DNA of 7,333 bases, taken from Nanohaloarchaea archaeon PL-Br10_U2g5 (GTDB taxonomy: Archaea; Halobacteriota; Halobacteria; Halobacteriales; Haloferacaceae). Both the position numbers and the translations under genes were made by a program. Shown in pieces: positions 5,884 to 7,333 of this stretch; within the stretch, counting starts at the first letter, position 1, and the number at the start of each line of letters is the position of its first letter. Where the stretch lies: the NCBI GenBank assembly GCA_001564205.1, contig LKMY01000079.1:1-7333 (forward strand). Reading direction: 5' to 3'. A model generated the notes under the pieces. It had not been told where the DNA came from. It did no database searches and saw only the letters and a program-made list of their open reading frames with translations.

Positions 5884-6948
5884 TCAGTCGTCAGCCCACG
5901 CGTCGCCGTGAGCGCGATAGCCGTCGAACTCGCCGATCTCGATCTCTCGTTCGATCTCTCGTCGGGTCTCACCGTCCAGTCGAACGATGTGACAGAGGGG
6001 ATGTCCGGGCGCGGCGACCGGATTTTCCAGCGAGCCGACAATCAACCCGTCGAAGGGGGATTCGACCGCGTGCTCCTCCGTTTTGAAGTGGTTCGTGATC
6101 GTGCAGATCGTCTCGTCTTCGTAAACGAGCGGATACGGACCCCACTCCATCTCGACGAGCCCGCCGGTGTCGGCCCGTAGCCACCGTTTCGTGCTGTCGG
6201 CGGAGGTCGTCTGATACCATCCCGGCCAGTGGACCGCCTCGCCGGGAAGGAGTTCGTACTCGGCGAGGACGCTTTCGATCCCCTCTAGCGCCTTCTCGAC
6301 GAGCACGGGTTGGAACCGGTGTGCGCGCCCCATCTCGACGGTCACCGTCGGAATCCCGTCCGCCGTCGCCGTCGATCGGAGCGAGCCCGTATCGCCGCCG
6401 CCGTACAGCACGACGTTCGTTGCGAACGCGCGCGCGAGTCGCTGGACAGCCGGGTTGTCGAGGTCGGCACGGGCGTGGTAGATGGTCGTTCGATTCCGCG
6501 TCGACGTGTGGAAATCCAATCCGAGATCACACTGCGAGATGAATCGCTGATAGATCCGGTTCGCCATCCGCTCGGTGGTGTTCGAGCGCTCTTTCCCCGG
6601 AAACGATCGGTTCAGATCCTGGTCGTAGATCGGCGTGTCGCGGCGTTGTGCCTCGTAGGCCGGCACGTTACAGACGTGTAAACAAACGAGTGTGCCGTGG
6701 AGATCGGCGGGTTCGTAGCTCGCGGCGGCCTCCTGAACGACCTTGACGCCGTTGAGCTCGTCGCCGTGGATCCCCGCGCTCAAAAACAGAGTCGGTCCGC
6801 CGCCCTCGCCGTTTATGATCGTCACGGGCATCTCGATCGGATCGCCGAGGTACGTCTCGCCGATTTCGTACCGGATGTGTCGCTTCTCTCCCGGCTCCAC
6901 CTCGCTGTCGTACCGAAACGGCTCCGGATCAGGGGGCGATTGACTCAT
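5884..6948 (-). CDS. Succinylglutamate desuccinylase/aspartoacylase (AstE/AspA) family zinc hydrolase
   Basis: This 354-residue protein belongs to the M14-type AstE/AspA superfamily, zinc enzymes that remove acyl groups from N-acyl amino acids or related amides. Visible active-site motifs are G-I-H-G-D-E-L-N-G at 59-67 (zinc ligands H61 and E64), D-L-N-R-S-F-P-G at 111-118 (substrate-binding N113/R114), L-D-F-H-T at 144-148 (zinc ligand H147) and V-E-M-G at 204-207 (probable catalytic E205). Residues from about 255 to 325 form a beta-rich barrel-sandwich-like domain, as expected for the family. Length and motif order indicate an intact enzyme; the exact acyl substrate cannot be read. No signal peptide is seen, so it is cytoplasmic. 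The start ATG 6948-6946 lies 26 nt after a TTTTATT box. It is in the same orientation as the exporter operon, but a separate promoter lies in the 93-base gap. Confidence 0.9.
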   Translation of the reverse strand: MSQSPPDPEPFRYDSEVEPGEKRHIRYEIGETYLGDPIEMPVTIINGEGGGPTLFLSAGIHGDELNGVKVVQEAAASYEPADLHGTLVCLHVCNVPAYEAQRRDTPIYDQDLNRSFPGKERSNTTERMANRIYQRFISQCDLGLDFHTSTRNRTTIYHARADLDNPAVQRLARAFATNVVLYGGGDTGSLRSTATADGIPTVTVEMGRAHRFQPVLVEKALEGIESVLAEYELLPGEAVHWPGWYQTTSADSTKRWLRADTGGLVEMEWGPYPLVYEDETICTITNHFKTEEHAVESPFDGLIVGSLENPVAAPGHPLCHIVRLDGETRREIEREIEIGEFDGYRAHGDAWADD

Positions 6949-6957
6949 AGAGAGTCA
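6941..6957. promoter_or_regulatory. Inverted repeat across the hydrolase start codon
   Basis: TGACTC at 6941-6946 and GAGTCA at 6952-6957 are perfect inverted repeats separated by 5 nt, and the ATG (6948-6946) spans the loop and stem. It could be an operator at the transcription start or, if the message has a leader, an RNA hairpin at the start codon. It is short enough to be chance. Confidence 0.25.
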
Positions 6958-6969
6958 TCACAACAGGAG

Positions 6970-6978
6970 AATAAAACG
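6970..6978 (-). promoter_or_regulatory. TATA box of the hydrolase gene
   Basis: GTTTTATT on the minus strand is centred about 26 nt before the ATG at 6948. It is AT-rich within a GC-rich region and correctly placed for a leaderless haloarchaeal transcript. Confidence 0.6.
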
Positions 6979-7028
6979 ACTCGGGAACGCGGGCCTCCCA
7001 CCGGAACCGGACCCATTCCTCGCCGGTA

Positions 7029-7036
7029 GCCTTACG
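7029..7036 (+). promoter_or_regulatory. Weak candidate TATA-like box for the gene at 7062
   Basis: GCCTTACG is centred about 29 nt before the ATG at 7062, the right distance for a near-leaderless transcript, but the match to the haloarchaeal TATA consensus is poor. Confidence 0.25.
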
Positions 7037-7061
7037 GCGATGCTTCGGAAACAGCTGACGT

Positions 7062-7333
7062 ATGACCGACCGAGGGGAGCAGTCTGGTGGATCCGGAGAC
7101 CGACCCGCCGAGACCACGGACGGATCCCCCCGATTCGTCAATTCGGCTGGGAAGCAGTCTCTTCGGGGTGACAAAGAGTCGGCGATCGACCCCACAGTCG
7201 CCGCGGCGACCCGTGAAGAGCTACGAACGACGTTCGACTACCAGGTCGAACGGCTCCGCGAAATAGACACGAAGGCGATCGAGATTCTGAAAGCGAATCT
7301 GCTTCTCATCGGAATCCTCGTCACCGGTGGCAC
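7062..7333 (+). CDS. Uncharacterised probable membrane protein, N-terminal part (runs off the window)
   Basis: The frame opens at ATG 7062 and is still open at base 7333, giving 90 residues plus two bases. Residues 1-45 are rich in Gly, Ser, Asp, Arg and Thr and look disordered. Residues 48-77 form a charged, probably helical or coiled-coil segment containing R-E-I-D-T-K-A at 66-72. From residue 78 a hydrophobic run (L-L-L-I-G-I-L-V-T-G) begins a membrane helix. I do not recognise the family with certainty. The D-x-K-A element just before a helix recalls small multi-helix membrane proteins of haloarchaea and the membrane module of some defence effectors, but that is a weak resemblance. The gene is divergent from the hydrolase. 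ATG 7040 opens another frame and was not used because it does not continue to this protein. Confidence 0.7.
   Translation, partial: MTDRGEQSGGSGDRPAETTDGSPRFVNSAGKQSLRGDKESAIDPTVAAATREELRTTFDYQVERLREIDTKAIEILKANLLLIGILVTGG

Noticed and set aside
1..7333. CRISPR array, tRNA/rRNA genes, insertion sequences or integrase sites
   Set aside because: No regularly spaced direct repeats, no cloverleaf-like segments, no transposase or integrase frame, and no terminal repeats were seen by eye.

Overview
This is a GC-rich window with strongly acidic predicted proteins, GTG as well as ATG starts, and TTTAA-like boxes centred about 26-28 nt before several start codons (the leaderless-transcript pattern). 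Together with the protein families present, this points to a halophilic archaeon (Halobacteria, plausibly Halorubrum-like). The genus is an inference. Nothing looks like a mobile element, CRISPR array, tRNA or rRNA, and no gene-free gap exceeds about 115 bases.

Layout. A truncated BsuPI-type protease-inhibitor-like gene (minus strand, running off the left edge) is divergent from a DUF2797 zinc-binding protein gene (plus, 350-1102). The two share a 76-base intergenic region. A TRIC/UPF0126 family seven-helix membrane protein (plus, 1192-1866) follows. It is convergent with a three-gene minus-strand ABC exporter operon (5790 down to 1885). This consists of a NatA-like ATPase, a 628-residue fusion of an ABC-2 permease with a PrsW-type intramembrane protease, and a second ABC-2 permease. 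The three genes overlap by 4 and 8 bases and are almost certainly co-translated. Upstream, under its own promoter, lies an aspartoacylase/succinylglutamate desuccinylase-family zinc hydrolase (minus, 6948-5884). Divergent from it, an unrecognised gene (plus, from 7062) runs off the right edge; its visible part is a disordered head, a probable coiled coil and the start of a membrane helix.

How the genes work together. The exporter operon is the functional centre. The ATPase would drive a heterodimer of two permeases, each with one large extracytoplasmic domain. One permease carries four PrsW-type active-site motifs in its C-terminal membrane domain, so one complex may both cleave and move a membrane or exported substrate. 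The substrate cannot be read from the window. The remaining genes look like independently transcribed chromosomal genes with no clear functional link to the exporter.
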